From Lelliottia amnigena (GTDB taxonomy: Bacteria > Pseudomonadota > Gammaproteobacteria > Enterobacterales > Enterobacteriaceae), in assembly GCA_900635465.1 (NCBI GenBank), contig LR134135.1:1922001-1986000 (forward strand): a DNA stretch of 64,000 nt, in the 5' to 3' direction. The notes below the pieces were generated by a model. That model had not been told where the DNA came from, did no database searches, and was given only the letters and a program-made list of their open reading frames with translations. The position numbers were made by a program, and so were the translations under genes. Positions 1 to 13,427 of this stretch are shown here, one piece after another; positions within the stretch are counted from its first letter, which is position 1; each line of letters starts with the position of its first letter.

Positions 1-1984
<1,984 letters not shown>

Positions 1985-1991
1985 GGGGTAG

Positions 1992-3383
<1,392 letters not shown>

Positions 3384-3396
3384 GACGTAAAATATG

Positions 3397-3426
3397 AAAA
3401 AGCCGCCTGAGAGGGCGGCTTTTTTT
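3397..3426 (+). terminator. Intrinsic terminator between pntB and uspE
   Basis: Stem AGCCGCC (3401-3407) pairs with GGCGGCT (3414-3420) across a 6-base loop. It has an A-run before and a T-run after, so it can serve both pntB and the convergent uspE. Confidence 0.93.
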
Positions 3427-3445
3427 ATGGCGCTGAAGCCGGTTT

Positions 3446-4396
3446 TTAATCGTCGTCTTCGTCGTCCAGTTCAACAGGTGTTTGATACTGATCCGGTTTA
3501 ATCACCAGCAGGTCGCAGCGTAAATGGTCAATGACCTGTTCAGCCGTATTCCCCAGGAAGGCAGCGGAAATACCGGTTCGCCCGACGGTGCCCAGCACCA
3601 CAATACCGGCCTGCAAATGCTCCGATAGATCGGGAATCACCTCTTCAGGCAGACCTTTTTCGACGTGCGTCATTTTCTCGTCGATGCCAAATTTCTGGCG
3701 GAGGGCTTTCATCGCCAGCAGATGCTGACCGCGAATCGCATCGTTATACACGCTTGGATCAAATTCAGGCAGTTCGATAGCGATATTAATCGGCGTGACC
3801 GGATAGGCCCCGATTAAATGCACTTCGGTATGATTGACCTGCTCGGCGAGATGAATCGTCTCTTTGACCAGTTTTTCATTCAGAGAATTATGATAATCCT
3901 CTTCACTGGCGAGGTTCACGGCGACCAGCGCTTTACCGCCTTCTGGCCATGGCTGGTCTTTGACCATCCACACCGGGCACGGACATTTGCGCAGCAAGTG
4001 CCAGTCGGTAGGGGTGAAAATCACCGACTCAAGTTTGTCGTGCTGATGGGCCATTTTGAGTAGCAGGTCGTGTTTCTCGGCAACCACCTCCTGGATGATG
4101 GCCTCAAAAGGACGGTTATGCCACACCACTTTGATATCAATGGGGATACCCGCATCGATGTAATATTTTGCCTGCTCGCGGATCCACGCGGTACGCTGGC
4201 TGATCACTCCCTGACGCATCGCCGTGCGTTCGTCAGGCGACAGAAGGGTGGTCATTTCGTATGAGAAGTCATAGATCGGCAAAAACGCTTTGATTTTGCC
4301 ACCAATCCGTTGATGTAAATAGACAGCTCGACGTAATGCGGGTTGATCGTCCTGATTAGGATCGATGGCCACCAGCATGTTTTGATACTTTGCCAT
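3446..4396 (-). CDS. uspE: Universal stress protein E
   Basis: Cytoplasmic tandem-domain universal stress protein, known in E. coli (formerly ydaA) for roles in DNA-damage resistance, motility and adhesion. The 316 residues equal the E. coli length. Two Usp domains can be seen, about residues 1-150 and 160-305. The second ends with a nucleotide-binding-type stretch (GTVGRTG near 270, then [12 protein letters not shown]). The acidic C-terminus is typical of UspE. TAAGGAG lies just upstream of the ATG. It is next to fnr as in E. coli, but here pntB rather than ynaJ is at its far side. Confidence 0.97.
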   Translation of the reverse strand: MAKYQNMLVAIDPNQDDQPALRRAVYLHQRIGGKIKAFLPIYDFSYEMTTLLSPDERTAMRQGVISQRTAWIREQAKYYIDAGIPIDIKVVWHNRPFEAIIQEVVAEKHDLLLKMAHQHDKLESVIFTPTDWHLLRKCPCPVWMVKDQPWPEGGKALVAVNLASEEDYHNSLNEKLVKETIHLAEQVNHTEVHLIGAYPVTPINIAIELPEFDPSVYNDAIRGQHLLAMKALRQKFGIDEKMTHVEKGLPEEVIPDLSEHLQAGIVVLGTVGRTGISAAFLGNTAEQVIDHLRCDLLVIKPDQYQTPVELDDEDDD

Positions 4397-4708
4397 ACAG
4401 GTCTCCTTACTACTGTCACCACAGTCTGTAATTAAAAGAGTAACCTATATATGTTGAATGAAACAGGGGAGAAGTTTTTGCCAGATCAATAAATCGTGAG
4501 AATTTATTGATGAACGCTTATGTTTGCTGATGCTAAGCGCCCCTTTCAGGGGGCACAGCCCTTTTGACCATCACGGGACGCTACCTTTCAGCATTTGGCG
4601 GTTAAGCGTGGCGACGTGATCCCTGCCCATTTTATCCCTGCCGAGGGGAACATCTTGAGTGTTTGCCTGGCGGTGCTACTCTTTCTGAGGGTTTAATGGA
4701 GTGAAGCG
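4397..4708. other. Gap between uspE and the small gene at 4709
   Basis: No gene is seen in these 312 bases. They contain the upstream region of uspE. A small G/C hairpin (GCCCC at 4539-4543 with GGGGC at 4550-4554) has no T-run and is not called as a terminator. TTGAT-like half-sites near 4485-4510 are too poor to call an FNR site. Confidence 0.5.
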
Positions 4709-4906
4709 ATGAAGAATAAAGATGAACAGACGGGATTAGTGGGGCTGGCGATCGGCGCGGCAGTGATTAGCCTGGTCTCCGCGCAGAAACCCATTAATCG
4801 GGACAGCGTTGTCGGTGAACTGGTCAGACTCGGAAGGCAGAAAGGTGATGGTGTGGAGGATGAGGTTTTTCAACAGGCCGCTGCGCTTGTGCGCAAAGGC
4901 GTATGA
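4709..4906 (+). CDS. Small conserved-looking protein, unknown function
   Basis: A 65-residue open frame with ATG and a TGGAG ribosome site about 8 bases upstream. Residues ~10-27 are a short hydrophobic Gly/Ala-rich stretch (LVGLAIGAAVISLVSAQ), and the rest is charged and probably helical. One hydrophobic stretch is compatible with a small membrane-associated protein, but this is inference. It lies between uspE and fnr, an interval that carries a different small gene in E. coli. I do not recognise the family. Coding is supported by the ribosome site and reading-frame composition only. Confidence 0.6.
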   Translation: MKNKDEQTGLVGLAIGAAVISLVSAQKPINRDSVVGELVRLGRQKGDGVEDEVFQQAAALVRKGV

Positions 4907-5119
4907 AAACCGACAGGGTGGCCAGGCCAACGGCATATATCACGCAGTCAGTTCTAAAACGTTAATGGTTTATTTGATATTGACCATCGACGACAGACAT
5001 GCGCACGACCCTATCATTTTGACAGGTGTAATTCATAGGCATTCGGCCGACATTTGATAACGCTAACTTTATTGTTCACTGGCCGTCATGGATAATTAAA
5101 GAATAAAAGGAGAACGACT

Positions 5120-5422
5120 GTGTTAAAAAAATTAGTGACAGGGCAGTTGAGTTTGCCGATGACGTTTTGGGGATGGGGTTTTTGCGGTGGACTATTGATT
5201 GGTCTGATGGGGTTAGCTGGCATACATACTGGTTATGCTATGCTGGTGCCGCTGAGTTACATCGTTAAAACAATTCTCTTTAGCGCCGTACTGTCCGGTA
5301 TAACGTTCATTCTTCGCAGAAACATCACCGTACTTGGTGTGCTTGCTTTTTTTGTTGCTTTGATTCAGGTGATCATGGGCATCGTTATGTTTGTAGGTCT
5401 TTCCTCATTACTTTTTAAATAA
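5120..5422 (+). CDS. Small inner-membrane protein, unknown function
   Basis: A 100-residue protein starting with GTG, set by an AAAGGAGA ribosome site (5106-5113) six bases upstream. Three hydrophobic segments are visible, at about residues 12-34, 38-60 and 68-95, with little between them, so it is almost wholly membrane-embedded. It occupies the position held by ynaJ in E. coli, another small membrane protein, but the sequences are not obviously alike. No catalytic motif is seen. The function is unknown. Confidence 0.7.
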   Translation: MLKKLVTGQLSLPMTFWGWGFCGGLLIGLMGLAGIHTGYAMLVPLSYIVKTILFSAVLSGITFILRRNITVLGVLAFFVALIQVIMGIVMFVGLSSLLFK

Positions 5423-5557
5423 TACTTTTTAAATAATTGACAGGCTGGCGTCACACACTAGCCGACTTAAGCGTGGGATTCGTATTTACCGAGCTAAAGA
5501 CGCGGGAGTTTGAAAACCGGGCCAATAAATCGTTGACCCGGCAAAGAGGAATGCGTT

Positions 5558-6310
5558 TTACGCGACGTTGCGTGAGTGACCCGCAAGCACCGCCAGCGCT
5601 TCACCATTCTCGATAGTGATGTATTTGCCTTTTACCGCCAGCATGCCGCTTTTCTGGAAACGACCCAGCAGACGGCTGATGGTTTCAACGGTCAGACCCA
5701 GGTAATTACCGATATCACCGCGCGTCATGGTTAGACGGAATTCGCGAGGAGAGAAGCCCCGTTCCGCGAAACGGCGTGACAGATTGTAGATAAAGGCAGC
5801 CAGACGCTCTTCAGCATTCTTTTTGGAAAGCAGCAGGATCATGTCCTGATCGCCTTTGATCTCACCGCTCATCAGACGCATCATCTGCTGACGCAGATTT
5901 GGCATTTTGCCTGACAGATCGTCCAGGGTTTCGAATGGGATTTCGCACACCATAGAGGTTTCAAGCGCCTGAGCAAAGCTCGGGTGATGAGCTGTCCCGA
6001 TGGCGTCAAAACCGACCAAATCGCCTGCAAGGTGGAAGCCAGTAATCTGCTCGTCGCCTTGCTCGGTGATGGTGTAACTCTTGATGGTGCCAGAACGGAT
6101 TGCATAGAGCGATTTCAGTTCGTCTCCCGCTTTGAACAGCGTCTGCCCTTTCTGAATAGGCTTCTTGCGCTCGATGATGTTATCAAGCTGATCAAGTTCA
6201 TGCTCGTTCAGGGTAAACGGGATACAGAGCTGGCTAATGCTGCAATCCTGACAATGGATAGCACAACCGCCAGACTGAATGCGTCGTATAATTCGCTTTT
6301 CCGGGATCAT
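5558..6310 (-). CDS. fnr: Anaerobic regulator FNR
   Basis: Global CRP-family regulator of the aerobic-anaerobic switch. Its [4Fe-4S] cluster permits dimerisation without oxygen. The 250-residue form from the ATG at 6310 matches E. coli. An in-frame TTG/ATG leader extends 4 codons upstream but is not part of the known protein. Cluster cysteines C20, C23 and C29 are visible, with the fourth in SMVCEIPF near 122. The C-terminal helix-turn-helix carries the [11 protein letters not shown] recognition helix, with the Glu/Ser/Arg that read TTGAT. An FNR-type site lies 20 bases upstream of the start and suggests autoregulation. Confidence 0.98.
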   Translation of the reverse strand: MIPEKRIIRRIQSGGCAIHCQDCSISQLCIPFTLNEHELDQLDNIIERKKPIQKGQTLFKAGDELKSLYAIRSGTIKSYTITEQGDEQITGFHLAGDLVGFDAIGTAHHPSFAQALETSMVCEIPFETLDDLSGKMPNLRQQMMRLMSGEIKGDQDMILLLSKKNAEERLAAFIYNLSRRFAERGFSPREFRLTMTRGDIGNYLGLTVETISRLLGRFQKSGMLAVKGKYITIENGEALAVLAGHSRNVA

Positions 6311-6329
6311 AGGTCTGCTCAAGCTTTAA

Positions 6330-6343
6330 TTGATATTGGTCAA
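6330..6343 (-). promoter_or_regulatory. FNR-binding site in the fnr promoter
   Basis: TTGACCAATATCAA on the minus strand fits the FNR consensus TTGAT-N4-ATCAA with one mismatch. It matches the place and form of the known autoregulatory site in E. coli fnr. Confidence 0.85.
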
Positions 6344-6493
6344 TTTTAACATCTTTTTAGGAGAGACGTAAGCCTGGTAAACCACCAATAAGGACAAGAG
6401 GCGACAATGTGTCGCCATCTTCTTGAAATTCCACAACTTGGCTGTGGGATTTGACGTTAACTGGCAGAAAATTAAGCACTAAAAGCCTGGTTT

Positions 6494-7006
6494 CTACAGC
6501 AACAAATAGCCTTCATGACGCAGGAGCCACTCTTTTCGCTGCACGCCACCCGCGTAACCCGTCATCGTTCCGTTGCGACCAATCACGCGATGGCAGGGCA
6601 CCACAATACTCACCGGATTGGAACCGTTCGCCGCACCGACTGCGCGAGCCGCGCCGGCGCGTCCAAGCTGTTCGGCAAGCTGCCCGTAATGCATCACCTG
6701 CCCGCAGGGAATGGCGCGTAATGCTTGCCACACCTCGCGCTGGAAGGGCGTGCCCGCTGTTGCGGTGGGCAGGGTATCAATAATGCTGAGATCGCCTTCA
6801 AAGTAGTTTGCCAGCTTCTCGCTCAGACCGCCCGGATTGGTGGCACCGATGCGTTCATAACCGGTGCGGTAATGAATGTTCAGCAATTCAACCATGCGAT
6901 TGCTGTATTCTTCCCACTCTACCGCACGCAGGTTGAATTGCTCGTCGGCGATCACCCAGAGGGGCCCCAGCGGTGTGGCAATCTTATCTTCGAGTAATCT
7001 CAGCAT
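6494..7006 (-). CDS. ogt: O6-alkylguanine-DNA alkyltransferase (constitutive)
   Basis: Removes alkyl groups from O6 of guanine (and O4 of thymine) by suicide transfer to its own cysteine. The 170 residues are close to the E. coli Ogt (171). The active-site motif PCHRVIG is present with the acceptor at C138, and the DNA-binding helix region [14 protein letters not shown] precedes it. AAAAAGG lies just upstream of the ATG. The gene follows abgTBA on the same strand, 10 bases after abgT, and precedes fnr, as in E. coli. Confidence 0.97.
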   Translation of the reverse strand: MLRLLEDKIATPLGPLWVIADEQFNLRAVEWEEYSNRMVELLNIHYRTGYERIGATNPGGLSEKLANYFEGDLSIIDTLPTATAGTPFQREVWQALRAIPCGQVMHYGQLAEQLGRAGAARAVGAANGSNPVSIVVPCHRVIGRNGTMTGYAGGVQRKEWLLRHEGYLLL

Positions 7007-7016
7007 CCTTTTTCCC

Positions 7017-8542
7017 TTAATTCAGCCGTGGGTAAATCCCCGGTCCAATTGGCAGTCCAACAAGATACCACGCCACTAACATCACCAGCCATACCCCTAA
7101 AAAGATAAGCGGATACGGTAAGACCAGCGAATAGTAGGTACCCAGTTTGGCCTCCGGTTTATAGCGCTGGAGGAAGCCCAAAAACAGGGGAACGAACGGC
7201 GAAACGGGGCGAGTGGGATAACTGACGAATCGGCTACGCGGAATAAGATCTGCGCAAACGCCGGATGGAACCCCAGCAGCATAAACATCGGCACAAAAAT
7301 CGGTGCCAGAATCGACCAGATGGCCGAGCCGCTGGCGATAAACATACATAGCAGTGATGAGAGCAGTGCGAGGCCGACAAAGGCTGGAATACCGCTTAAT
7401 CCGGCGCTTTCAAGAGCATCTGTCAGGCCAACGGCCATAAATTTGCCCATATTGCTCCAGTTAAACATCGCCACAAACTGCGCCAGCGGGAACACCATGA
7501 CGATAAACCCGGCCATCTCTTTCATAGGTTCGATCATCAATTGCGGCACATCGGCCTGGCGGCGGATTTTTCCCGTCGCCATTCCATAGGCCAGCGAGAC
7601 GATAAAGAAGAACAGGATAATCAGCGGCACGATGCCCTGGATAAACGGCGAGGGCAGCACGGTGTGTTTTACCGGATCGCGCAAAATCCCGTTTTCCGGT
7701 ACCACCATCAGCGCGATGACCCCGATAAACAACAGGGAGACGATGCCCGCGACGCGCAGGCCAAACTTTTGCTCCTGGCTGATTGTATCCAGTTTCTCAT
7801 CGCTCTTGCCTTCCCATTTTCCGAGGCGCGGCTCGATAAGCTTATCGGTAATCAAACCGCCGACAATCGTCAGGACCACCACTGAGCTGGCCATAAAATA
7901 CCAGTTGTCGATCACGCTTACGTGCATGGCCGTATCAATGGTTTTTGCCGCTTCGGTGCTGATGCCGGAGAGCAGCACATCGGTCGTTACGATCAGCAGA
8001 TTGGCGGTAAAACCGCAGCCTACACCTGCAATCGCGGCCAGCAAACCGGCGACCGGATGACGACCCACGGCCAGGAAAATCAGCGCCCCCATTGGCGGCA
8101 TAATGACTAACGCTGCGTCAGAAGAGATATGGCTGAAAAACGCGATAAACAGCACCATATAGCTGGCATAACGCGCGCTCACGATCGATGCCATTTTGAC
8201 CATTAGCGCGGGTAACAATCCGACGCGTTCGGCAAGACCGGCCCCTAATACCAGCGCCAGGATCGCGCCGAGCGGCGCAAAACCGCTGAAGTTTTTAATC
8301 ACGTTCGGTAAAAACCAGTGCAATCCTTCGATGCTTAACAGGTTTTTCACCGCCACCATGCTGCCGTCCGCCGGACTTCGCACACTGACGTCAAAAGCCG
8401 ATAGCGCGGCGGTGGCAATCATTAAAATCACAATCAAATAGATAAAGAGCAGGAAAGGGTGTGGCACTTTATTACCGATCCTTTCGACCCAGCCATAGAG
8501 CTTTCCGGATGGGGAATGCGACGGTATGGACGACATACTCAT
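7017..8542 (-). pseudogene. abgT: p-Aminobenzoyl-glutamate transporter, one-base frameshift
   Basis: Inner-membrane importer of p-aminobenzoyl-glutamate. Residues from MSMSSIPS through VADSSVIPLAP match E. coli AbgT closely. The frame then breaks near 7205, and the proper C-terminus (VSPFVPLFLGFLQRY to GPGIYPRL) continues in another frame to a TAA at 7017-7019. The span is 1526 bases, exactly one short of the 1527 needed for 508 codons plus stop. The missing base is a C/G at the GAAACGGGGC stretch. Nothing else is decayed, so this is either a very recent inactivation or a sequencing error. As sequenced the last ~60 residues are replaced. Confidence 0.93.
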
Positions 8543-8586
8543 GGGCGTTCCTCGCGACTAGTGTGTTGTTGTGTTTGTGTGTTTTA

Positions 8587-10032
8587 TTATTTTAAAGGTG
8601 ACGGTGTCACGTTAAGTGGGATCGGACACGCGTACGGTCGTTCTGTTATCTGTTGTTCAAACTCGTTCCGGCAAGCCTGTAATAGCGACGCGTCCTGGAA
8701 CACATTCGCTGCCGTGGCACCCATCACTTTTCCAGCCAGCAGCATGCCTTTGTGTGCAATAGAAGTCCGGCCTTGCGCCACGAGCTGCCAGGTATGCAGC
8801 GGTGTACCCACGGTAAAACACGGGCTAAAACATTGCGCGACCGGCATTTTCCAGCTCACATCCCCAACGTCAGTGGATCCTGCGAGCACGTTATCGGTGA
8901 TGGCGTAAGGTGCGACTTCATTTATCAGAAGCGTTTCCTGATGGCGACGGGCAAAGGCTTTTCCTTCTTCCGCGCCCGTTGCGGCGATGTTTTTCAGGCT
9001 ATTTTGCAGGTCGTTGGCAGTGAGCGTGGCGCGGATTTCCCGGGCGAAATCGTACTCGTCTTCCGTCCAGGCGGGTGTCCCGAAATGCCGCAGCGCGCTG
9101 TACATCGCCGCTTCGAGCGTGCGGTTCGGCAGGTAGCTTGAACAGGCTTTGTCAAACCGACGCTCAACCGTCGTTTCCGTCATCAGCGCAGCGCCCTGGG
9201 CGATCTTTTCGATACGATCGTAAATCTGCTGCGCATCCGCCATTTCCGGGGCGCGAATCAAATACAACACCTCAGCCTGCGCCTGCACCACGTTGGGTGA
9301 AATACCGCCCGTGTCGGTGATGGCGTAATGCACGCGTGCTTTTTCAATAATGTGCTCATTGAGAAAATTGGTGCCGGTGGTCATCAGCGTCACCGCGTCG
9401 AGTGCACTACGTCCCAGATGAGGTGAATTGGCGGCATGCGCTGCGGTGCCGCGAAAGCGCCATGCGGCCTGAATATTCGCGAGCGTACTGACGTTAAACA
9501 TCCCGGCAAACGCTTCCGGATGCCAGGTCACAGCGGCGTCAACGTCGTCGAACAATCCCTCGCGCACCATAAAAGTTTTGCCGGAACCGCCTTCTTCGCC
9601 GGGGCAGCCGTAAAAACGCACGGTTCCGCTCCCGCCGTTTTGCTCCAGCCAGCCTTTGACCGCGACGGCACCCGCCAGCGCGGCGGTGCCGAGGAGATTA
9701 TGCCCGCAGCCGTGGCCATTGGCGCCGGGGCTTTCCGATTGCTGCGTGGCGCAATGCGCTTTCTGACTCAACCCTGCCAGCGCATCGAATTCGCCCAACA
9801 GCGCGACGACGGGTTTACCGCTGCCAAAGCTTGCGATAAACGCATTCGGAATGCCGCCTGCCTCCCGTGTGAGCGTAAATCCTTCGGCTTCCAGTTCGCG
9901 AGCCAGACGCGCGGAAGACCAAAACTCTTCAAAACGCGTTTCAGGATGATCCCAGATTTCATCGGCAATATCGGCATACGTCTGAGATCGTGTTTCGATC
10001 GCGTCCTCAATAAAACGGTAGATGTCCTGCAT
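8587..10032 (-). CDS. abgB: p-Aminobenzoyl-glutamate hydrolase subunit B
   Basis: Subunit B of the heterodimeric M20-family peptidase that splits p-aminobenzoyl-glutamate, a folate breakdown product, into p-aminobenzoate and glutamate in the cytoplasm. The product has 481 residues, as in E. coli. Metal-site motifs [10 protein letters not shown] (near 110), [11 protein letters not shown] and the dimerisation domain are present. The start is the ATG at 10032, matching MQDIYRF of the family. It overlaps the abgA stop by one base (TAATG), which implies translational coupling. The order abgA-abgB-abgT is the E. coli order. Confidence 0.96.
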   Translation of the reverse strand: MQDIYRFIEDAIETRSQTYADIADEIWDHPETRFEEFWSSARLARELEAEGFTLTREAGGIPNAFIASFGSGKPVVALLGEFDALAGLSQKAHCATQQSESPGANGHGCGHNLLGTAALAGAVAVKGWLEQNGGSGTVRFYGCPGEEGGSGKTFMVREGLFDDVDAAVTWHPEAFAGMFNVSTLANIQAAWRFRGTAAHAANSPHLGRSALDAVTLMTTGTNFLNEHIIEKARVHYAITDTGGISPNVVQAQAEVLYLIRAPEMADAQQIYDRIEKIAQGAALMTETTVERRFDKACSSYLPNRTLEAAMYSALRHFGTPAWTEDEYDFAREIRATLTANDLQNSLKNIAATGAEEGKAFARRHQETLLINEVAPYAITDNVLAGSTDVGDVSWKMPVAQCFSPCFTVGTPLHTWQLVAQGRTSIAHKGMLLAGKVMGATAANVFQDASLLQACRNEFEQQITERPYACPIPLNVTPSPLK

Positions 10033-11342
10033 TACACACCTCTCGCCCACGGAAAATTGAGTGCCGTACGCGCCAGTGTTTCGATCGCCACGCTCATTAT
10101 TTTCTCGTCAAAATCGAATTTTTCGTTGTGATGTCCGGCGCTCAAATCGGTGCCGAATACCATATAGGACGCAAGCCCGCCGTTTTGTTGAACGCGGGCC
10201 ATCATCAGCGTTGCGTCTTCGGAGCCCGCCGGCGCTTTGACTTTATCAATTGCGTGTTCAATGCCTGGAACCTGGCTTGCCTGCTCGCGCAGGTAGTTGA
10301 CCCACGCGGGTGACGGTGCGCTGGAGGTCGCAGCACCCATCAGTCGTAGGTCAGCGTTGACACCATACAGTGCCGCAGCACCTTCAATGACGGATTGCGC
10401 GCGTTCAAATACGTACTGATTTATCGCTTCGCTTTCGCCGCGCGTTTCGACTTTTAACAGCGCGCTGGCGGGCACGACGTTACGTCCACTCCCGGCCTGC
10501 ATCACCCCGACGTTCACGCGGGAAGCGCCTTCGCTGTGCGGCGCGATACTGTGCAGAGCAAGAGAGGCTTGCGCCGCGGCCAGCAGGGCGTTACGTCCGT
10601 CTTCTGGTTTACCGCCTGCGTGGGCGGCCACGCCGGTAAAACGCACGTCAAACTTGGTGGTGGCCATAAAGTTATCACTCCCGCAAATGACCGTTCCGGT
10701 CGGAACGCCTGTACCGATATGGATCGCGGTGAAGTAGTCAATGCCCTCCAGCGCACCTGCCGCCACCATGGCGCGAGCGCCGCGCGTGCCTTCTTCGGCG
10801 GGCTGAAAGATGAGTTTAATCGTGCCGTTGAGCTGTGATGCATTCTGTTTGAGAATGTGCGCCAGCCCGAGACCGATCGTGGTATGACCGTCATGCCCGC
10901 AGGCGTGCATCATACCTGGATTACACGAGGCAAAACCGTCGCGGAAAGGACGATGGCTCTCATCGAGGGCTTCACTGAGATCCAGAGCGTCCATATCTAC
11001 GCGAAACGCAAGTGTTGGCCCTGGCCGTCCGGTATTGAGCGTGGCAATGATTCCCGTAAAGCCGCCTTCAAACGCGCTTAGCCATTTTTCCGGCGCGCCT
11101 TGCTGACGCGCGCGCGCAAATTCCCGCGCCAGCGTCTGTTCGTCGGGAAGCCCCATCCGGCTCTCGGCATCGACGACGTCGCGGCCCATCGCCAGCTCAA
11201 AACCGAGCGCATCAAGAATTTCTGCCACCTTTGCCGCCGTGCGAAATTCCACCCAGCCGGATTCGGCATACTGATGAAAATCACGGCGCCAGGCGGCCAG
11301 TTGCGGCGCTAATGTTTGAAGGGTGTGTGTCACTGAATCCAT
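10032..11342 (-). CDS. abgA: p-Aminobenzoyl-glutamate hydrolase subunit A
   Basis: Subunit A of the AbgAB M20 hydrolase. From the ATG at 11342 (MDSVTH) the product is 436 residues, the E. coli length. A longer frame adds five unlikely residues. The zinc-binding motif HACGHDGHT and the later [14 protein letters not shown] stretch carry the expected ligands and catalytic Glu. It is first in the abgABT operon, divergent from abgR, with a 175-base shared promoter region that would hold the LysR-type operator. No operator could be pinned down by eye. Confidence 0.96.
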   Translation of the reverse strand: MDSVTHTLQTLAPQLAAWRRDFHQYAESGWVEFRTAAKVAEILDALGFELAMGRDVVDAESRMGLPDEQTLAREFARARQQGAPEKWLSAFEGGFTGIIATLNTGRPGPTLAFRVDMDALDLSEALDESHRPFRDGFASCNPGMMHACGHDGHTTIGLGLAHILKQNASQLNGTIKLIFQPAEEGTRGARAMVAAGALEGIDYFTAIHIGTGVPTGTVICGSDNFMATTKFDVRFTGVAAHAGGKPEDGRNALLAAAQASLALHSIAPHSEGASRVNVGVMQAGSGRNVVPASALLKVETRGESEAINQYVFERAQSVIEGAAALYGVNADLRLMGAATSSAPSPAWVNYLREQASQVPGIEHAIDKVKAPAGSEDATLMMARVQQNGGLASYMVFGTDLSAGHHNEKFDFDEKIMSVAIETLARTALNFPWARGV

Positions 11343-11517
11343 ATCTCTTCCTGTCATTATTAAAATGTGTGAACTGCTTCACGCTGTGATAGTTTTTACT
11401 TATCACTAACCTGTTTTTCACCGTTTTAACCGTTCAGGAATTACCCTCGCACATCCATTTCTATTAAAGTAGATGACAGTTTCTTTACTCTGATAAACAA
11501 CGGTTATCGGTTGGGTT

Positions 11518-12438
11518 ATGACATTTCAGATAAAATTTCACCAAATTCGGGCGTTTGTCGAAGTCGCGCGTCAGGGGAGTATTCGCGGGGCAAGTCGGGT
11601 AATGAATCTCTCGCAGCCTGCGCTGACGAAGTCGATAAAAGAGCTGGAAGAGGGCGTGGCGGCGCAACTGTTTGTGCGGCGCAGCAAAGGCGTTGCGCTC
11701 ACCGAGTGCGGCGAGAGCTTTTATCAACACGCTAATCTGATCCTTGAAGAACTGCGCGCGGCGCAGGACGATATCCGCCAGCGTCAAGGGCTGCAGGGCG
11801 GTCAAATTAATATTGGCATGGGGGCCAGTATCGCCCGGACGTTAATGCCGGCGGTGATTACACGCTTTCATGAGCAGCACCCGCTGGTGAAAGTGCGAAT
11901 TATGGAGGGGCAGCTGGTATCGATGATTAATGAATTACGTCAGGGCGAACTTGATTTTACGATAAATACCTATTACCAGGGTCCCTTCGACCACGAATTT
12001 ACCTTTGAAAAGCTCTTCGAAAAACCTTTTGCGATATTTTGTCGGGAAGGGCATCCGGCGGTAGGGGCTAAATCCATCAGTCAGCTTCTGCATTATAACT
12101 GGACCATGCCGACGCCTCGTGGGAGTTATTATAAGCAGCTGGAAGACGTGTTTAAATATCGCTCACAAATACCGCGTATTGACGTCGTATGCGAAACATT
12201 CTCATCCTGTATCAGCCTTGTTGCGCAGAGTGATTTCTTAAGTATTTTACCGCAAGAATTGGGCTGCGATCCGCTCCTGGCGCACCGTCTGGTGATGTTG
12301 CCGATCGAAGAACCATTGCCTAAAGCCGCCTATTATTTAATACAAAGACGTGATTCTCGACAAACGCCGCTGACCTCGTCGTTAATAACGCAATTCAGAA
12401 GACATGCCCGCGGCATATTAAGCAGCAACGAACATTAA
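11518..12438 (+). CDS. abgR: LysR-type regulator of abgABT
   Basis: LysR-family activator next to and divergent from abgABT. The 306-residue product aligns throughout with E. coli AbgR (about 302). The N-terminal helix-turn-helix covers about residues 5-65 (FVEVARQGSIRGASR, LSQPALTKSIKELE), and the effector-binding domain spans about 93-295. Its inducer is presumed to be p-aminobenzoyl-glutamate or a related catabolite; this is inference from context. Confidence 0.94.
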   Translation: MTFQIKFHQIRAFVEVARQGSIRGASRVMNLSQPALTKSIKELEEGVAAQLFVRRSKGVALTECGESFYQHANLILEELRAAQDDIRQRQGLQGGQINIGMGASIARTLMPAVITRFHEQHPLVKVRIMEGQLVSMINELRQGELDFTINTYYQGPFDHEFTFEKLFEKPFAIFCREGHPAVGAKSISQLLHYNWTMPTPRGSYYKQLEDVFKYRSQIPRIDVVCETFSSCISLVAQSDFLSILPQELGCDPLLAHRLVMLPIEEPLPKAAYYLIQRRDSRQTPLTSSLITQFRRHARGILSSNEH

Positions 12439-12795
12439 AAAAATAGAGTCTGCCGACATCGGACAGACCCTACAGTACACACAGCAGTTCATCCTATTGC
12501 AAACCCCGCTTCATTATTCCATTCTGCAGGTTTATTTAGTTATAACAGGTTTCACTTAAAAATAAAGTGATGACAACTCAAAATTCACATATTTTTAACT
12601 TAAATTATTAATTTAATTAACAGTGAAATTGTGGTTAAGGTTGATTTAATCATTCATATTAGCCACGTTAATTCTTTTCATAAGGTTATTACTTATGATT
12701 GTGTCGCGACGCCTGCTCATCTGACAGGCTTTGAGCATTGAGGCTCCCGTCCGGCGCGGATATAATACCTCTTCAGATGTAGCCTGAGAATTTCC
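12439..12795. other. Gap between abgR and smrA
   Basis: AT-rich and without genes. A hairpin GTCTGCCGA / TCGGACAGAC lies at about 12448-12467. Its A-run is on the abgR side, so a T-run would follow only on the minus strand. It may weakly end antisense transcripts but is not a convincing abgR terminator. The rest presumably holds the smrA promoter. Confidence 0.45.
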
Positions 12796-13359
12796 ATGAA
12801 GCCTGACGACAAATCACTTTTTCTTGACGCCATGGAAGATGTCCAGCCCCTGAAACGTGCCACGGATGTTAACTGGCAGCCGAATCGTAACGCGCGCGTA
12901 CGCCAGATTGTCGACACCACTCAGCTTGATAACATTTTGACGCTGGGGTTTCTCGACGTGTTGCCCCTCACTGAACCGTTGGCGTTCCAACGCGACGGTG
13001 TGCAGCAGGGCGTGATTGAAAAATTACGTCACGGCAAATATCCCCGCCAGGCCAGTCTGAATGTACTGCGCCAGCCAATTGAACAGTGTCGCCAGATGCT
13101 GTTTAGCTTTATTAAGCAGGCGCATCACGATGGTTTGCGCAATCTCATCATCATTCACGGCAAAGGGCGGGAAGATAAGTCACACCCGAATATTGTGCGC
13201 AGTTATCTGGCTCGCTGGTTACCGGAGCTTGATGAAGTGCAGGCCTTCTGCGTCGCGCTGCCACATCATGGCGGTGATGGCGCGTGCTATGTCGCGCTGC
13301 AAAAATCGGAAGCAGCCAAACGGGAAAACTGGGAGCGACACGCCAAACGGAGTCGTTAA
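12796..13359 (+). CDS. smrA: Smr-domain DNA endonuclease SmrA
   Basis: A 187-residue protein equal in length to E. coli SmrA (YdaL). The Smr (small MutS-related) domain occupies about residues 85-170 and shows the LDLH-like segment degenerate in this branch and the catalytic loop HGKGREDKSH. The family has nicking endonuclease activity; its cellular role is not settled. It follows abgR as in E. coli, but the usual next gene (a diguanylate cyclase) is absent and a chemoreceptor lies convergently downstream. Confidence 0.93.
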   Translation: MKPDDKSLFLDAMEDVQPLKRATDVNWQPNRNARVRQIVDTTQLDNILTLGFLDVLPLTEPLAFQRDGVQQGVIEKLRHGKYPRQASLNVLRQPIEQCRQMLFSFIKQAHHDGLRNLIIIHGKGREDKSHPNIVRSYLARWLPELDEVQAFCVALPHHGGDGACYVALQKSEAAKRENWERHAKRSR

Positions 13360-13427
13360 ACACGTTTTGCTTTCGATCCGGGACAACACTGCGGGCGATA
13401 ATTCGCCCGCATTTAAAAAGACAACTG

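Noticed and set aside
9436..10131. 231-codon plus-strand frame
   Set aside because: Lies wholly antisense to abgB/abgA, which match known proteins along their full length.
12447..12468. Possible abgR terminator hairpin
   Set aside because: The stem is fair, but the A/T-run is on the wrong side for abgR.
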